Of a DNA stretch of 64,000 nucleotides, positions 36,964 through 48,904 are shown piece after piece; the stretch's first letter is position 1; each line of letters begins with the position of its first letter. Below the pieces are notes generated by a model. It was not told the DNA's origin and did no database searches. It saw only the letters and a list, made by a program, of their open reading frames with translations. The stretch comes from Rhabdornis inornatus (taxonomy: Eukaryota; Chordata; Aves; Passeriformes; Rhabdornithidae). The stretch is taken from contig VWZS01002669.1 of the NCBI GenBank assembly GCA_013397075.1, forward strand, positions 3,568,217 through 3,632,216, written 5' to 3'. Position numbers and translations under genes: made by a program.

Positions 36964-39839
36964 TTTTGATCACCTTGCCTGAGCCCTCCAGGACTTTCTA
37001 CATTTCTGCATCAAACTAAATTTCAATTTTGGTCCATCCCATTACTTTTGTAATTATATTTACAGAGGCATCTAACCTGGAATTAGAATGTCACATTGTG
37101 GAGAATTCATTACATTCTTTGGAGGTTAATTATTTTACTGCTTAAAGAGATTATGCCCTTTTTTTCCCTCAAAGTCTGACATTACCCAATTTCAGTTTCT
37201 AGATACTACAGTAAATATTTTTTCTGCTAGATTTTAAGAGCCAAGCCTGCAAAATTCCTTCCCTTGAGCATTTCTGTGCAGAGATCATTTATGTTATGTT
37301 TCCACCTCCCTTTAAATAAATTAAATAGATTGAGTACTTAGGTCTTACACTGTAGAGCATGAAAACAGCATTGACTCAAGAGGCCAGAGTACCCATGCAG
37401 TCAATTTAAGAGGTAGCCTCTAGAGTTGGGTAAAAAACATCTTGAGCCCTTTAAATCAAAAGCAAAGTTTTGGTAATATCTGTGTCATTAACAGATAAGG
37501 TTCCTCCAACAGAAGAAATGGATTACTTTGCATGTTTCATTAGCTGCTTCTTGCACTTGAGCGTTCTTGCCTGTATTTTACTGAGTTTATTTCAAAATGC
37601 AAGATTTCTGTAATTTAATTGAATCCTGAAAACATCATCAGAAAGTGACTTGACACAAATCACAAGAAAAAGTTAATTGTCTATTAAATAAGACTCATCA
37701 TCCACCATTGTCTAGCAGAATCTGAAATTAATATACTGACATTACTTAAATATGTATATAGTGTATTCTCTTGGTTAAGAAAAAAAAATCACAGTTTTAG
37801 TGCAGACTATAATTAGCTGTAAATCAACTTGTCAGAGCATTCCCAGCCTCTGGGAATTGACTAGCCAAGGACCAAAGATGAAAAAGGAAGGTTTAAAATA
37901 AATTATTTAAATCAAAATTCCCTCCATGCTGGTTTAAACCACAATTAATTTTTTTTTTTTTCTCGGAATCACTTTGATTTAACCTATTCCATCACATGTT
38001 GGAAAAAAACCTCTTTCTTATTTTGTGTACCTCATCTACATTCCTCCTTGGCATACAGCAGTTTGTTGTACAGCACTGACACAGCAGTGCAGCCATGGTT
38101 CTGGCCATCAGCTGAGGCATGTCCTGCGTGCTGTTGCTGTTGACAAGTGCCATGTGGTGCCACAGTGGTTCTCAGTGACAGTGTTGCTCTGTCCCATCAC
38201 ACAGCTGCTGTTCTGCCAAGTTGTCTTCCAGGCACCTTCTTGGTGCTCGGACACCCTTGGTAACAGCTTGCCTCTGTTTTTCACTGTTCTCGCATCAGTT
38301 GACTTCATTACAAGGCTCTGCTGAAATTGTGATTTCCTCACTGTTTTATTGGCCCAACATGGTGCTTTATGGCAGGCAGAGAGTGACAATGCTGATGCAG
38401 ACTGCAGGGAATAAATACCATTACTGTCTTCCAGTACTGCTTAAACTGGAGCATTGTTCACCTGCTTAAAAAGAGCATCTGCAGGTACTCTCTCATGGAG
38501 GGGGCCAGGGCTGCCAAGACTTTAGTGGCAGTGAAATAATTTATCAACACTGTCCAGAATCACCAGCATCTTAGTCTGTCAGTGAAACCATGTTATTGGA
38601 CATATGTTACACAGCTACAAGGTGAGCCTGTTAACTTCTGGTGCATAATATAATACACAGTATTTTCAGTAAGGCCCAGGAATTTCCCTCCAAAGGGGTG
38701 GAAACCAGTGAGGAGCAGGTTGATGGGAAAATACTTTGTAGTTCCAGGTGGCTGAATAAAGTCTATATCTCCCTCATTTCTTATACTGATTAAAATAAGA
38801 GGAGATGGTTAAGGGGAATATTTAAGAACCAATTGTAAGTGGTCTTTTTAAATTTTTGACATAAATTTTTTTTTTTAATATTCCCCTGGTGTAACTTCAA
38901 AACTAAGAAGACTTCATAATTTGATGTCTTAAACAGGATTAGAATTAAGTAGGGTGCAAAAATGAATGGCCCAACTAACTTCATCACCCTAGTCATGTGA
39001 AATATAAATAATATTCAAACAGTATATTCTCCAGTATACTTGATTATTAACTTTCTCTTCTGTTTTAATCATCTAAAGTGATATCAGTAATTCAGGGAAT
39101 TTTTTTAATATTATTTTTATCTTGACAGCTGTGCTTTTATTGAAAATACAGCAAAATCTTGTCTGTCTGTATCTTCCAATGTAGTGATCTCATTATAAAT
39201 GAAATACATCTATGGTTTTAGTTGGATTTTAAGTGCTGGCAGGTGAATTTAGAATCAGTTTTAATGGAACTACTGGTCAAGGACCTCCAAGATACGTTGC
39301 AATAAACCAGCCAAGATGAAATACAGGCAAGGAAAAAAAGAACATTCTTACATGCTAGAGCCCAAGCTTGGGAACCAAGCTGATGTGCTCATTAAAAGAT
39401 TAGCTTAAATCCAATTTCAAACAGTTTTAAGATTTAGATAACTAACTTTTCTTAACTCTGGAAGATACTAAAACTGGTTGCTGTAGAAACTACCCAGGCT
39501 CTAGGAGATGTCAGGGAAATCATTGTACTTCAAGGCCAGAGCCCAGATCAACAGTAGGGCAGCAGATTTGTGACACATACGTGCAGCAGAGAGCTGGGAG
39601 TGCTCTGTTGCAGCTTTTTCTGTTCCACCTCAGTTTCAATCCCTCTGCTCAGGTGTGCCATGGTACCTAATATCACCTCAGTGCCGTGTGTGAAGTCTGA
39701 AGACTTTATTTCATATATGATGTCAAAATACATTTGTCCAAAAATGTGCAGAGTTCTGTGTATACCTTCTACAGGGAGAATCTCAGGCATTAAAAGAAGA
39801 GCAGGTAGGAAAAAGATCAGTGTACTACAGACTTTTCAA

Positions 39840-41010
39840 AAAATAGTCCTGTGTCTTTAAAGACTTGACTGAAAGGAGGAAAGAAATTTGTAAACAGGAT
39901 CACAGTTTCAGAAATCTCTGTGGTGAATACAAAGGGAAGGAGATTTAGTTGTAAAACATACCTCCGGCTTTCTAATAAAATAGAAATATCACTTGAAATG
40001 AACATGATGCCTCCATCCAAGCCAAATTAAGTCTAAATAATGAAAAAGTATACTTTAGGAAGTCAGAAAGGTCAAGGTTCGTGACATCAAATCATGGATT
40101 GCAGCTGGCAGGCCACCTCTATAATTTCCATGGGAATAACTAAAGAAAATTGACCAAAGAAAATGTCTGTAACAACTGGGACATAGCTTAAAAAAAAAAA
40201 AAAAAAAAAACCAACAAAAAAACACTAAAAGCCAGATGTCTCAGAAGAATACTTTGGAAGTGTAGAAGGAGGCAGACAGGGATGGGGTTTGTCAATTTTC
40301 CTAATAAGTCAGTCAACTCCTCATAGCAAAAAGCCAGTTAATGCAATATGGAATAGTTTAAAAGTCAATTAATATTTTGAAACTAAACAGCCAGCCTTTT
40401 TGCAAGGAGATACTATCCCGAGTAAATAAAAATACTTTCAAGTGTCACATTTACAGAAAACATGGATCTGGTATGAATTTTAGTGTATAATCAGGCATAA
40501 GGACCTCCCACTCAAACTGAGGGCACCAAATCAGCTTAAAAATATGGGTGATGGAGGAAAATATTGCAATTGAACAAAAGGGCTTGAATTAATATTATAA
40601 AATTTAATGAAGTCTTGGAGACATTGCCTCAGAAAAGAAAGCTGTATTAACTATGCCTCCAGTGAGTAAAAGAACAAAACAACTGTTAGGGAACAAAATA
40701 TTAATGAAAGAAAAAAGTGTCAGTACAAAATGGTTAGGTCGAGATGAAGGATCTGTGGAAAAAAGATAAGTGAATGCAAATTAAGAAGAAGATTAAATTA
40801 AAAACCAAAAGCATATATCCCATAGAATGCATCAACAGAGTGATGTGCCGAGTGAAACCTGGGGAATAAGATGTGTGCTCCAAAATGCAAATACGTCCAT
40901 TGCATTGTTAAGATGGGTATTGAAATGGCTCAGGAGACCAGCAGACTGGGAAGCTCAGCTGGCTGCTTTGTAGGTAAGGATATTTGGAATAAAAATGTTG
41001 CTGCTTATGC
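39840..41010 (+). repeat. A-rich strand-skewed block, possible decayed retroelement
   Basis: The + strand is unusually A-rich; for example, 30 of 60 bases at 40741-40800 and 28 of 60 at 40681-40740 are A. The block includes an A21 homopolymer at 40190-40210. Such asymmetry is typical of the coding strand of some retroelements, but I find no conserved reverse-transcriptase, gag or integrase text, no long terminal repeats and no intact frame. The call rests on composition alone. Confidence 0.25.
40190..40210. repeat. A21 homopolymer
   Basis: Twenty-one consecutive A are followed by ccaacaaaaaaacac. It may be a retroposon tail or simple expansion. No clear target-site duplication was found. Confidence 0.9.
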
Positions 41011-44000
41011 TGGGTTGTAATTCAGAACTCATCAAGAAGTGTGGGCTCTAGGTTGCAAAGGTGAGAAAGAGCATTGTAAAATAAGATAACTCTGCTGCAG
41101 TTCTTGGCTTCAGCTTTCCCTTGATAAACATGTCTGGAGGTGCAGTTGAAAGATGGCTGTCAGCAAATGTGCTTTAAAAACACCTAACGAAGGAAAAATG
41201 TAGGAAGCCAACAGTATCAGGTGTAAATATGTATTATTTTTGAGGATGTTGGATCAGGAATTTTTGAGCAAGCTTCCTGTAGTTCTCATTTTTGTGTGTG
41301 AACCTCCTGTATATTGTGTCATTGCTCAGCTATGTTCCTGTGAGCACACAGCAGCTTTGCAGTGGCACCTTTTGCTCAGAGGCAGATTGCAGTTAGTTCT
41401 CCATGTTAGTTCTCAATTCTTTTGTCTCCATCCAGTCTTTGCTTTGCAAAGCAGACTCAGAAAAAAGAAAAAGAAAATAAAAAAGAACAACCAGGAAAAA
41501 AACCACACCAGAAATACAACCCTACAGGACTGTGTACTGTCACAATGGCAAGTTTCAAGCTTCTAATAGCAAACCACTTAAAGAGTCTCAGTTATTCTTA
41601 CGTACATGTTTAGGAAAGAGGAAAGATCATGTTGATGAAGTAGGAAAGGGAATCATATATGGACAGTCTTAATTGCATGCTGCAGGGTAATGACAAGCTG
41701 TGAAATCCTAATACCTCAAATCTAGTTCCGTGTTCTTTTACAAACATGTAGGGGACAGAGTCGTGAGCACTCTGTGTGCCACCCACCGAGAAATGAGAGG
41801 CAGGGTGGGGGAGATGTGAGGAGTGGAGAAACACAAGGGCAGCACGCTGAGCAGACCTGCCGTTGTTTGTTATCCTTGGTGCAACCCTGCCCTGTGAGGA
41901 AAGAGCTTTTATATAAACTGGTGATTAAAGGAAAGAAGTATCTAATTTGGGATTAAGAGAATTGCTGAAGAATTTAATAGTAAAAACAGTTGCTGGAGCA
42001 GCTGTTTCAACACAGCTCAGACAATTGGCAGCCAAACTGCTTCTATTTCATAAGTAGGTGACATATTTAATTTCTCTGCACAGAAGTCTTGAACATATCA
42101 GGAGAAAAGGCTCAATTTTAGAGGATTTTGTCCAAATGTCTTTGCTCGTATTCACCAAAGGCTTTTTTGTTGCTCTTCAAGTATGATGCTTTAGAAAGTC
42201 ATTCTTTGGATGTGTTGATCCAGCTTGAGAACAGCCAGAAATTTACTACTAGAAGCTAGTATGAGCCTGGTCCAGAACCACTGCAATCCATGGATGTGTT
42301 CCCAATGATTGCAGTCAGTTTAGACTGAAATACAGCCACTATTGGAGGATATTCTTCGATTTCTTTGCTGTCTGGATCAGTCTGGTTGTAATTTGACAAA
42401 CTCTGATTAGGTTACTTGTTGTTTTCCCCCAGGTTCCTGCCCACCAATGTTAGCAGTTTCTCTCCAGTTTTTGGAGATCCTAGTAAAAGAACTATGTCTT
42501 TTCCTGCTCTATATGTTCTTCTTCAGCCCAATCTTATCACAGATAAAAGTGAAATAAAAGTAGTCCTTAAAATGAATGTGATTCAAGTTTGTTGAAGAAT
42601 TGCAGGCATTCAGATCATTAGTGGTTATGGATCAGTAACTTTGTTAAGAGCAAGAATAGAGCTAAAACTCCTGTTGTACCCAGTTAGAGAAGATTAATTC
42701 CTGCTTTCTTAAGAATCTTTACCTTCATCTCCAGGCTTGGAAAAGATTGCATTGTTCTAGCATTTAATAGTTATGTAAATTAGCACTAATTTTGTCATTT
42801 AGCACCTGTGCAAGATTTTCTACTAGAACAGTTCTTTCAAATACGGCATAAACAAAGCGTAAGATGCACAGTGATACTGTTCTTTTGTGGATGCTTATTT
42901 GGAAAAATCTGCATGAGCTATTGAGCATATTTACCACGGGTAAAAATGTCATGGATATGCCAGAAACACGGCAGCAAAGCTTTGTAGACGTGTGGTTGGT
43001 CTTAAATAGCACATAGGCCACTAGTCAGTAAGCTTTCAGCAAGCTTTAATTTGAAAATATATTAAATACCATAATACATATGCTAAAAATTTAACCACAT
43101 CTTTAGGGTAATGGTAATGTCTTTGCTGTACTCAGAATCTGTGTCTGCCAAACACAACTTAGGCTGGATATAGAGATATTGACACAACTCTTACTTCTGC
43201 TGGCTTCTGCCTGGTATTGCTGTGGCCTCTGCTGCTTCTGTCCTCTGTTCTGTGTGAGCAGATGGGATCCTGCAGCTGTTTGAATAAATATTAGTTTTAA
43301 AGAATTATGCTGCTCTGATTAACCATTCAATGAGGGGGAGATGGCAGGGGAGAGAGCACCTAAGGAATCTCTCTACTTCAGGCTTCTTGCCCAAAAGCAT
43401 TCATTTAAATGTTGGAGCAGTGATGAGGTGAGGAGTTATATAAACGGGAAGCTGTTCCTCAAATCACTATCTTCTCTCTGCATAGAGTGTAATTGATAGC
43501 TTATGTGCTTGCAACAGCTGAAAAAATAGAGCAGAACATGCAAACACGTCCACTGTATAACATACGTGGGAAGCAAGTGGAGGAGAGTGTTAACTTTAAT
43601 AGAAAGTGAATTATCTGCCATTTTTGTTCCACCCCAGATGTAATTCAGCAAGGAGATTGGATCTGTGCACTAGATAGTCTGAGACAGTGCCTTGGAAATT
43701 GGCAGTCAGAGTTCCATCCAGAGGGCAGGAAATGTGTGAACAAAACCCAGCCCAGGTTATCAAACAAAAGCCCAAGCCAACGGGGGTCCTTGGATATTGA
43801 GTAGCTGGCACTTTCCTTCGTTTAAAAAAGAAAAATAGCTCTTGTTTTACAGGTGAAGAGAGATGCTTTGAGAGCAGTCAGTTGTAGATCATGGCAAAAT
43901 CTGGCAAGAAAAACCAATCTCAGGATGATTTCACAGTGAAAATCCATGTGACTGGCTTTTTGCTTGGATCTGGGTGGCAGTGCACTGCTATATATATACC

Positions 44001-44676
44001 CATGTGTCACCAGGTTTTGGACCCTCATTTAACAATTTTGCTATGAGTTTTGGTTCAATCTGAGATACTATGCTTTAAAGAAAAGGGATGTTTGTTTACT
44101 GGGTTGTCTTCAGTATAGAAAGAATGTATTTTTAGAAGCATGGTATGGCCACAGTTTCTCTCCTTGTTTTGCTTTTTTAAGGAGATAATAGTGATACCCT
44201 CTTGAAACTGAACTCAACCAGCCAACACAATAGCTGGGACAAAGCATGTAGGAAAAAGGGTGCTAATAGTCCTACCTCCAAAGATGCTCAAACAGCAAAC
44301 ACACTTTACAACTGTACATTCAGCGATTAAAGATTTCCAGAATCAGTTAAAAGCTTTGAGGATCCCGGTAGCCGTGCTCAGAAAACCCATGTGGCTTCGC
44401 TGTGCGTAGACTTCTGGTAGTCTTCTAATTAGCTTTGTAGGGGTCTCTGAAGGCATCTGTGTTTCTCACTGACTCGGGAATTAGGCTGGATTTAGGCTGC
44501 CTGAACATACCAGTGCTGGGTTTGAGCATTTTTGAGCATTCGTGTATGGATCTCTTTGCCCCTCTGGAATGGCAGGCAGGAGCAGCGTGGTGGGACAGGC
44601 TGTGCTGCAGAACTGACTGCACCACGCTTTGTGGCAGAAAGCACAGAGCAGATCGGTTTAAAACGAAAGGGAATTT

Positions 44677-44689
44677 AAAAAAAAAAAAA
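44677..44689. repeat. A13 homopolymer
   Basis: Thirteen consecutive A in AT-rich intron, with no element recognised beside it. Confidence 0.85.
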
Positions 44690-47600
44690 TGGCAACTTCA
44701 ATTAGTCATTTGAAATTGAATTGGGGTTTACAACTTGAATTTTTAGGCCCAGATCCATCAGAGCACTTAAGCACCTGCTTTACCTTGAATACATTTTGCT
44801 TTTCAATAGCAGTTATTTGCCTCACTATCAGAGACCTCCAGGAAACCTGGGCTTAAATGGACATTGTAAAGGATGAAGGAAGGGTGGCAGACAGGCAGTG
44901 GTACTTGGAGAAATTTCTCTTTTTCACTCCCTAGACCTTATGTGGTTTAAATAATGCCTCCTTAATGCAATGCTTTGTATTACATACCCTGTAAATAATG
45001 TTAAGAAAGGTTATTTAATGATAATTTGACTACTTTTTCTTTGAAAAGACTTGTTACTAGTCTTAACCTGAAATCTCTGTAGTATTATTGAGGGGAATAA
45101 CAACCTTAATGTCATTTTGGTTTGATTTCTTTGTATGAAGGGGTAGCAACTCTCCCTTCTCTCTCATCACCAAGCAGCTGAAGCAAGCTCTGTTATTGAG
45201 AGATTGCTGCAGTGGTACTTGGTCTTACAGAGATTTCATCAGAAACATTTCATTTTTAATAGACAATGGAAAATGTTCAGCTGTCCATTATTACACTTCT
45301 TTGTACACAGTCTAAAAATATAAATGGAAATTATAATTACATCTGTAATTCTGGGTCCCAGCTGAAATCACTTTAATCCCAGTGTGAGGGAGGAAAAATC
45401 GATACAGAACCCTTTACCCTGGTCTTTTCCTCCTTAGATATTTCATTTTCAGTTGTACTAGCTTATACCACAGTTTTATAAGTTTTTCAAGGCACTTTAG
45501 TACACAGAGACGATTTTGCATCCTCAAAATGGTATTGCTACTTCATGGTTTTCTGATTTAGAAACTGTAATGATGTTCTTGAGTAATGGGTTATATTGTA
45601 GCTGCTTGATATAATACGATGTTTCTCTCTTTTACTTTTTGATCATTAAAAAGAGGGGCCTTTGAAATTTTGCAAAGCTCTTTTATAGAAAATCCTATTT
45701 TGTTGGCAGTAGAATTACACTTTTTTAAAGAGGAACCTAAGTCAGCATTAAAGATTTAATATTGAGATTTGGAAAAGACATCTTTCTCAACTCACTACAG
45801 GCTCTCTCTACTCTATTGTGGTTTTTTCCTATGGATTTCAAATAGTAGGTCTGTCAAGGTTAAATATGATCATGTTTGGGATTTTTTGTTATCAACATCT
45901 GCAAGTACAGAAATGTCATCAAGTGTTTTGTGTTTCTGAAGCCTTCACCTTTCTGCAAACCCAGGCTTAGACCAATAGCTGCTTTTGTTTGAGTTAACAT
46001 CTGAGGAGGAAGGGAGAGGTTCTTTTATGCCGTAAGACCTTTGCAAACTATTAATTGTTCACAAATTGCAGCTTCCTCTGAAACATCTGGTTCTGGTAAT
46101 CATCCCAGACTTGATGCTGCAGATTAGGGTGCACTCCTCTACATTGCCCCAATTGCCACACTGTTAATAATCATGGAACTAACATCCACAGAGCAGAGGT
46201 GTGTTGTTCATCTTGGCAGAATATCTTGTTTCTTCATAATTGCATGTATGTACCATTTTCTAGATCATGGGCACTCAAAAAGTAAAACATAAATTAGCAG
46301 CATTATGGTCAGTATTTTCTCTGAATACCTGAAAGACACAACTGAAAAGGAATGTTTCCACTTGAAGTGAGGCATTTCAGCAACCTACATTTAGTACCCG
46401 ACGTACAATTTATTTGCTGTCTAAGGCTGTCAAGCCTTAACTTCCTGATTTCATTTCAGGATACAGATGTTTCATTCTCTCCCTGCCCTCTCCTCCCCTT
46501 TCAGATACAATTCTGTACAAAAGCCTAATCCAAAGATCATTGAAATGCTTCCATTGACATCCAGAGGCTTTGGCTGGGGCTGGATGAGTTTGGGGCACAA
46601 AGTTCTTCATTGCATCGAAGTCATTCCCTCTTCTCAGTCTGGTATCTAGGCAGAGCACAGATGTTTTTCCATCTTTGCTTCCCTCTGCAATGTATCTTGA
46701 TGGGTTTTTTATGAACTTGCCACTTCAAGTCTATCACACCACACAGTCTGAAAATACTTGGAGAGATATTATAGTAGTGACCTTTATTGTTCATTAGTGA
46801 ATCAGCAGCCAAGCCTACTGTGGCTTTAAATGAGCTGTATAAATTGGTTGTTATTTTCAATGATGATTCCCTTGATTTGAACATACTAGAGCAAAGATAA
46901 TTGATTGATTCATTATGTAAAAGATTGTTTCAAGTTAGAGGATGGTTTTGTTTAACTTTTTTCCCCCAGCCAAATTGAGACATGCTGTGTGGAATCCTGA
47001 CCAGGCTCTTACAAGGTTCATATAAGGAAGCACTATTACTTCTCTGTTTCTCACTGATGGCACATAGCAGCCTTCCTGGGTGGAGTAGGGATGCCTCTTT
47101 GATTGCAGTGCTGTTCCTTGTGATGTCAGCTGAAGCTGCTGACAGTATCATGTCCTGCACATAAGACTTGGTTGCATATCTTTGATATACGATGTATGTG
47201 TGCTTTCAGAAGAAATTAAAGTCTATACCATGTAGTGCTGCCCAAAGCCTCTAGGAATTCAAGCCTAGGCCTTGCTGAATGAGACAGAGAGGACAGCAGA
47301 GGCTGTGGCATCTTGTGCTTGTTGTCCTGTCCACCCATCTCCATCTTGTGTTCTAACATGATGGCCTCTGACTTCCAGATTTCCTTATGGAAACAATGTC
47401 CAGCAAATTAAATAGGGAAGAACTGAGCTCATATGAAAGAAAGTCAGCAGTTATGTTGTTTTCATCTGGGAATGGAACATATTTGTGTTTATCTATAAGC
47501 ATTAAAGCTAGTACCATATATATGAGTAAAAACTCCACCTGTGTCCATAAAGCAGTTGGGAGCTGGATTGTGTCTTTCCTCCATGCTCAGTGGTTCAGGT

Positions 47601-48240
47601 CTCAAAGCAACCTCACAGTGATGTATTTGGTAGTGGTGCCATGTGTGCATGTCTCATTCAAGCACAGCTGTTTTACAGGACATCTTGAGGGGGTGTTTGC
47701 AGATTCTCATCTGTGTCTCACTTCTCCAGAATCTGATTCTGCTCCTAGGATCTGGCATGCCAAACCCTCCTCATCTGAGCAAGTCAACAGCCTGTCCCAG
47801 GCTGCTGCCTAAGAGAATGGCAGGGCTTTGTAAATAAAGGAAACAATTGAATGATAAGTTCACACTTCAGCACGCTGCTTAACAACCTGATAACAGTTAA
47901 TTATGTACAGTATTTTTAAATGCAGCAGCAGGGAGATAACTCGTGCAGAGGTGGAGCACAGGCCCTTGGGCCTCACGACCGCAGGTTAACCTCTTACTGC
48001 CCATGCACCTAAAGAGACTGGTGGCTGCAGCTCCGAATGTCACCAGTTCTGAACTTCTGCTGGCCAGCAGTGCCTCAGGGTCATGCATGTAAAGTGTCCT
48101 CAGCCGCAGGCAGGGGAAGGGGGAAGCTGTGCTCAGTCCCAAAACTTGTGGGTCCTGCTTTGAGAGCAACCTGTGAGCTGGCAGGCAGAAAAAGTAGGGT
48201 GGTAAACGCAGAGTTGTCCCCAGCAGGGGCAGCAGGTAGA

Positions 48241-48430
48241 GCGTGTCCAGCCGGGCGTGTGCGCTCCTGCAGCCGCACTGGTGCTCGTGTAACTGAAGGA
48301 GCTGTGCAGGAAGGAGCCAGCATAAACACAGCTGGAATGGGCGCTCGGCCGGCTGCGAGTCACAGCAGCTGCACTCGCTGCTACCGCTCCCTGGGCACCG
48401 GGTGGGACGTTTCCCTCTCTCCCAGCCCGC
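48241..48430. promoter_or_regulatory. Short CpG-rich patch in the last intron
   Basis: By hand count, 48241-48420 holds 61 G, 57 C and 14 CpG, giving about 66% GC and an observed/expected CpG ratio near 0.72; a fifteenth CpG lies at about 48428. The flanks are AT-rich and CpG-poor. The patch is just short of usual island length. It could be an intronic promoter (for a non-coding RNA or a short isoform), an enhancer or a GC-rich repeat fragment. Open frames on both strands here are what GC-rich DNA produces by chance. Confidence 0.4.
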
Positions 48431-48564
48431 TGGGATTGAGGGTTTGACCCTTGTTATTTAAAGCACAACTTTAAAGGACATCTGCTGTCAGAGCACCCGC
48501 AAAAGTTTGTGGCTTAATGCAAGTCTAATTAACTGATTTGCCTATCCAAATCTGGAGATTTGCA

Positions 48565-48594
48565 CACTTCTATAGAAGTGAAGTTATAACTTCA
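48565..48594. promoter_or_regulatory. Two abutting perfect 16-bp palindromes
   Basis: cacttctatagaagtg (48565-48580) and tgaagttataacttca (48579-48594) are each perfect palindromes sharing two bases. Together they give four ACTTC/GAAGT half-sites in the order ACTTC-tata-GAAGT-GAAGT-tata-ACTTC. The arrangement suits a dimer- or tetramer-binding site or could extrude as a cruciform. It is not a heat-shock element, since the spacing is 4 rather than 2. Confidence 0.45.
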
Positions 48595-48894
48595 GCTGTT
48601 TATCATGCCCTGAGCCTTTAAATCTCAATTATGAAAGGTGGTGTTTAATGGCTGGCTAGAAAATGGGTGGTTACCAGAGTGTTAATGGAGTGCGGCAAGC
48701 CCGGAAATGTATAATCTAATGCCTGTATAGAAATGAAAGGTTCTAACAAAAGAAAATATTGGGGGGAGGATGTACTTGCAGGCTGTTTGTGCTGTTTCAG
48801 AGAAAATCAGTACATGAGCAGTAGGGAAACAATGGAGACTGAAATACTGCCTGAAGAAAGAAATAAGAGCTACTTGTTTTTAAGGTCCCTCTTG

Positions 48895-48904
48895 CCCCCC
48901 CCCC
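48895..48904. repeat. C10 homopolymer
   Basis: Ten consecutive C in otherwise AT-rich intron. Confidence 0.9.

Noticed and set aside
39361..39372. 12-bp perfect palindrome cccaagcttggg
   Set aside because: A lone 12-bp dyad is expected several times by chance in 64 kb.
39548..40020. - strand frames of 80 and 67 codons as retroelement protein
   Set aside because: No conserved catalytic or structural motif of reverse transcriptase, integrase or gag is visible; the frames are short and separated by stops.
44521..44540. Perfect 10-bp tandem duplication tttgagcatt x2
   Set aside because: Trivial short slippage product with no wider repeat structure.
47387..47812. 141-codon + strand frame in the last intron
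   Set aside because: No known domain; within chance expectation and without splice-site support.
48037..48447. 136-codon frame over the CpG-rich patch
   Set aside because: GC-rich DNA lacks stops on both strands here; the product is a low-information Ala/Arg/Gly/Ser mix with no domain.
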